Below, in pieces: positions 6,403 through 8,999 of a stretch of 8,999 nt of DNA (the stretch's first letter is position 1; each line of letters opens with the position of its first letter). Under the pieces are notes generated by a model. The model ran no database searches. It was not told the DNA's origin and saw only the letters and a program-made list of their open reading frames with translations. The position numbers and the translations under genes are program-made. Source of the stretch: Chitinophagaceae bacterium (lineage in GTDB: Bacteria; Bacteroidota; Bacteroidia; Chitinophagales; Chitinophagaceae); the NCBI GenBank assembly GCA_016741945.1, contig JACVCQ010000068.1, positions 1-8,999 of the forward strand, read 5' to 3'.

Positions 6403-7829
6403 TGTTTCTATTTCCAATCATATACATACTGTTATTTGCTGTTGCCATTACCCGCATCATAAAGGGTAAGCCGGAAGCCGCCTTACTATTCATTCAATTT
6501 GCTCTACCTATTTATATTACCACATTATCGGTGGTCACATTATATGATCTGAAAAGTTGGATACCCATTCTACAAGTTTGTAAAGAGATTATCATTCTAC
6601 TAACGCTGACTACCGTTCTTTTTTCGCTTCAAAAAAAACCACATTTACATACCACAGACTGGTTATTCATTGCCTATGTTGGGTGGATAGTCTTGTATGT
6701 GGTATTGCCCATTGGTGAATATGGATTCAAAGACAAACTGATTGCTATGAAGAACATGGCTTTCTTTGCATTCATCTATTTTACCGGCAGGTTTATGGAT
6801 CTAAAACAAATCATTCTTAGCAAATACTTTCATTATGCCTGCTTATTGGCTATACCCGCAGCCATCCTTGTTCTATGGGAAGCTGTAAATTATACCCATT
6901 TTCAAACCTTTACCGGGTATGCTGATTACATGTTCTTTTTTTTAGGGCAAGAACCGGCTGGACATTATGGTCTTAACTGGACTTTCGAAGCAGAAAATGA
7001 TGGACTTAAACGTTTTGCCAGTTTTTTTGCCAATCCCTTAGACCATGCAGCAGGTACACTTGTATGCATAGCTGCTATTCTTGCTTTGGCAACTACCAAC
7101 ACTAAAAAAGTAAAACTTTCTAACTTTTTAATAGTTGCATTCATCGCATCTGTATGCTCTATCATATTCGCCCTATCAAGAGCATCATTTGCCAGCTACT
7201 TATTCATTATCTACGCTTATGCCTACATTACTAAAAGAAAACAATGGCTTACCTATATTCATTACGGAGGTATTGTAATCGTAAGCATTGCCATCTTTTT
7301 AATCAGCGATGATATTTATCAGTTCATCATCGGCACACTCAATTTTACCAACTCATCCAGTGCCTATCATATTCTGCAATGGTTAGAAGGTATAGAAGCC
7401 GTCATTAAAAATCCCTTTGGCTATGGCATGGGAGCTGCAGGAAGAGTTTCTGCTTTTGCAGGAGAAAATATAGGTGGAGAGAACCAACTCCTCATCATCG
7501 CGGTACAGGCGGGTATTATTGCCATGTTATTATACATCGCCATCTATGTATCTGTTACCAAAACAGCCTTACAAATGGCCGTGAAAGAAAAAGGAAGAGC
7601 CAAAAAGATCGGTATTTTTATCGCACTTCTGAAACTGGGTATGATCATCCCCATACTTACTGCAGAAGCAGAATCTTATCTTTACATTGGTTATGTCATT
7701 GCCTTCTTTTCAGGTGTCATGATCAACATCAAATACCATTCAGATGATTATCGGAATAGACATACGAGACCTGAGACTGGCGAAAACGGGACAAAAGACA
7801 ACACTGGAAGAACTCTGCCGGCAGTTTAA
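6402..7829 (+). CDS. Wzy/O-antigen-ligase-like polytopic membrane protein
   Basis: This 475-residue protein has about 10-12 hydrophobic segments and the hallmarks of the Wzy/WaaL (Wzy_C) family. A large loop at about 160-215 includes RFASFFANPLDHA (204-216). FALSRASFASY (256-266) carries the conserved Arg (R260) at a membrane edge. A second loop has W327, NPFGYGMG (337-344) and GENQLL (359-364), matching the R...W...P-x-G-x-G pattern around the second periplasmic loop. It is expected to polymerise lipid-linked repeat units in the periplasm. Polymerase and ligase are hard to tell apart by sequence; the flippase and two glycosyltransferases alongside favour polymerase. The start overlaps the epimerase stop by one base. 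Its last 28 residues (448-475, hydrophilic and charged) lie in an 86-base out-of-frame overlap with the next gene, so this tail may have arisen by loss of an earlier stop. Confidence 0.85.
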   Translation: MFLFPIIYILLFAVAITRIIKGKPEAALLFIQFALPIYITTLSVVTLYDLKSWIPILQVCKEIIILLTLTTVLFSLQKKPHLHTTDWLFIAYVGWIVLYVVLPIGEYGFKDKLIAMKNMAFFAFIYFTGRFMDLKQIILSKYFHYACLLAIPAAILVLWEAVNYTHFQTFTGYADYMFFFLGQEPAGHYGLNWTFEAENDGLKRFASFFANPLDHAAGTLVCIAAILALATTNTKKVKLSNFLIVAFIASVCSIIFALSRASFASYLFIIYAYAYITKRKQWLTYIHYGGIVIVSIAIFLISDDIYQFIIGTLNFTNSSSAYHILQWLEGIEAVIKNPFGYGMGAAGRVSAFAGENIGGENQLLIIAVQAGIIAMLLYIAIYVSVTKTALQMAVKEKGRAKKIGIFIALLKLGMIIPILTAEAESYLYIGYVIAFFSGVMINIKYHSDDYRNRHTRPETGENGTKDNTGRTLPAV

Positions 7830-8859
7830 GCAACTCGAACATACAACACCACATACATTTCACTTCTTTGATACATGGATTCCTGTTTATACCGGAAGAA
7901 ATAAATTCATGTTGATGACAGAACATATCCGTCAACAACTATGGAAACAAGTGGCACTACCTTTCAAAGCCTGGCGAAAAAAATGTGACATCGTTTATTG
8001 CAACGACTACTTCGCACCCTACCTGCATTGGAATTTTACAACGGTGCAATTGTTTCATGATGCTTTCTTTTTTGAATACCCGCAATACTATAATCCCATT
8101 TGGTTACAACTATTCAAACGCATTGCCATACCTGCCGCAAAAAAATCAGCCTTTATCATCACACCCACTGAATATGCCAAAAAAACAGTACAGCATTTTA
8201 CCGGCATCCCTGCGGAAAAAATCATCACCATATACCACGGACCAAAAACAATTCCTACTACTACAACAGCTAATATCCCCGACTGGTTACCCACTCAACA
8301 ACAACATCCATACCTGCTGCATGTAGGGGTGTTTGAGAAAAGAAAAAACCTGAGCAACTTACTGAAAGCATTTCAGTTGTTTCAACAAAATGGTAACAGC
8401 CACTATAAACTAGTGCTGGTAGGAAAAGGCAATGGTAAGATGCATTCAGATGATACTGTCAATATCCTACAAACCATCCAAGACCTGCAATTACAAGATC
8501 AGGTCATCATGCCCGGTTATGTACCTGATGATATGTTGGGTGTAGTATACCAACATGCTGCCTGTTATGTATTCCCATCTTACAATGAAGGTTTTGGTAT
8601 TCCCATCCTCGAAGCCTTTCAATTTGGCATACCCGTACTCGTCGCCAACAACACCTGTTTACCTGAGGTAGGCGCAGATGCCGTTCTCAGTTTCGATCCT
8701 TATAACCCCCAAGATATCGCCCAACAAATCAACACACTCCTACACAACCCCCAACTCCAACAAACCCTCATCCAAAAAGGCCACCAACGCCTACAAGATT
8801 TCTCCTGGGAAAAAACAGCAAGAAAATTGATAGAAGTATTTGAACAGACGAAGAAGTAA
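7744..8859 (+). CDS. Family 4 (GT-B) glycosyltransferase
   Basis: This 371-residue protein has both halves of a GT-B enzyme of the GT4 (Glycos_transf_1) family. The N-terminal domain begins MIIGIDIRDLRLAKTGQ, the usual first strand and glycine loop, which supports ATG 7744 as the true start despite the long overlap. FHDAFFF (104-110) and ITPTEYAKK (139-147) follow in the expected order. The C-terminal domain has HVGVFEKRKN (193-202; the G-x4-R-K-N donor-binding motif), LVLVGKG (223-229), the GYVPDDML turn (258-265) and SYNEGFGIPILEA (279-291), which contains the E282-x7-E290 motif with a glycine-rich loop. It should transfer a sugar from a nucleotide donor to the repeat unit, retaining anomeric configuration, in the cytoplasm or at the membrane face. 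It is the last gene of the tightly packed run. The final ~50 codons are unusually rich in Gln and Asn and in CAA/CCC codons, but the frame is intact. Confidence 0.93.
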   Translation: MIIGIDIRDLRLAKTGQKTTLEELCRQFKQLEHTTPHTFHFFDTWIPVYTGRNKFMLMTEHIRQQLWKQVALPFKAWRKKCDIVYCNDYFAPYLHWNFTTVQLFHDAFFFEYPQYYNPIWLQLFKRIAIPAAKKSAFIITPTEYAKKTVQHFTGIPAEKIITIYHGPKTIPTTTTANIPDWLPTQQQHPYLLHVGVFEKRKNLSNLLKAFQLFQQNGNSHYKLVLVGKGNGKMHSDDTVNILQTIQDLQLQDQVIMPGYVPDDMLGVVYQHAACYVFPSYNEGFGIPILEAFQFGIPVLVANNTCLPEVGADAVLSFDPYNPQDIAQQINTLLHNPQLQQTLIQKGHQRLQDFSWEKTARKLIEVFEQTKK

Positions 8860-8867
8860 TGTGAGAT

Positions 8868-8922
8868 GGCGGATGGCAGATCGCAGATCTCGGATGTCGG
8901 ATATAGAGAGGCGGATGGCAGG
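8868..8922. repeat. Short direct repeats of a GGATG-type motif
   Basis: GGCGGATGGCAG occurs twice without mismatch, at 8868-8879 and 8910-8921, 42 bases apart. Related units lie between and around them, including GATGGC at 8866 and CGGATGTCGGATAT at 8891-8904. The tract begins 8 bases after the glycosyltransferase stop and looks like a degenerate simple-sequence or interspersed intergenic repeat. It is GC-richer than most of the window and has no useful open frame. Its role is unknown. Confidence 0.6.
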
Positions 8923-8945
8923 TCTTCAATTTTAGTGAAGATATC

Positions 8946-8999
8946 CTCTGCGTAAACGCTGTGTCCTTCGTTGCTCTGGGGTTAACCACAGTGTTACAC
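8946..8999. repeat. Imperfect inverted repeat at the right edge (continues outside)
   Basis: CTGTG (8959-8963) pairs with CACAG (8987-8991). The stem continues with a G-T wobble (8958/8992), AAC/GTT (8955-8957/8993-8995), a one-base bulge at 8954, and two further pairs (8952-8953/8996-8997), around a 23-base loop. The loop end contains the palindrome GTTAAC (8981-8986). The right arm reaches the window end, so the full element cannot be seen. It could act as a transcript hairpin after the last gene, or be one copy of an interspersed intergenic repeat; I cannot separate these. Confidence 0.45.

Noticed and set aside
7985..8326. 113-codon + strand open frame inside the GT4 gene
   Set aside because: It is in another frame of a gene with conserved GT-B motifs; its Thr/Ser/Pro/Tyr-rich product is typical of a frame shadow.
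8868..8922. CRISPR-like direct repeats
   Set aside because: Only two exact 12-base copies with degenerate repeat-like sequence between them; too short and irregular for a CRISPR array, and no cas genes nearby.
8768..8989. 73-codon minus-strand open frame over the right-hand repeat tract
   Set aside because: It overlaps the conserved end of the GT4 gene and then the repeats; its product is low-complexity and looks like translated repeat DNA.
1..8999. Hidden defence, toxin-antitoxin, phage or transposon module
   Set aside because: All substantial open frames are explained by glycan enzymes, membrane proteins and one lipoprotein; no transposase, integrase, nuclease or toxin signature was seen on either strand.

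Overview
The window looks like part of a surface-polysaccharide (O-antigen, capsule or exopolysaccharide) biosynthesis locus from a member of the Bacteroidota, plausibly Chitinophagales. The taxonomic guess rests on the low GC content, the near absence of Shine-Dalgarno sequences before well-supported starts, a Bacteroidota-style lipoprotein, and the style of the protein sequences. No sequence search was possible, so the family-level placement is an inference. Every supported gene is on the + strand.

Layout: (1) 1-321, the 3' end of a gene that enters from the left, probably a SAM-dependent methyltransferase. (2) 361-1056, a predicted lipoprotein with a beta-sandwich-like body, an uncommon neighbour for glycan genes. 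(3) 1057-1359, a 303-base AT-rich gap with a weak hairpin and a possible remnant of a small ORF. (4) 1360-2040, a hexapeptide-repeat acyltransferase. (5) 2072-3337, a Wzx-like flippase. (6) 3338-3474, a 137-base AT-rich gap with no convincing signal. (7) 3475-8859, five tightly packed or overlapping genes: a methyltransferase with an N-terminal Trm112-like zinc ribbon, a GT2 glycosyltransferase, an extended-SDR sugar-nucleotide epimerase/dehydratase, a Wzy/O-antigen-ligase-like membrane protein, and a GT4 glycosyltransferase. (8) 8860-8999, a non-coding tail with short direct repeats and the start of an imperfect inverted repeat that runs off the window.

Together the genes fit a Wzx/Wzy-type pathway. 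The epimerase would supply a sugar nucleotide, the GT2 and GT4 enzymes would extend a lipid-linked repeat unit on the cytoplasmic face, the acyltransferase and one or two methyltransferases would decorate it, the flippase would move it across the inner membrane, and the Wzy-like protein would polymerise (or ligate) it in the periplasm. The initiating phosphoglycosyltransferase, chain-length regulator and outer-membrane export proteins are not in the window.

The locus appears to be a mosaic. Genes at 361-3337 are clearly more AT-rich and loosely spaced, while genes from 3475 on are less AT-rich and close-packed. I found no CRISPR array, tRNA, rRNA, transposase, toxin-antitoxin or defence system, and nothing that amounts to a clearly new biological system. 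The most useful leads are the composition break, the lipoprotein, the 86-base gene overlap and the repeats at the right edge.
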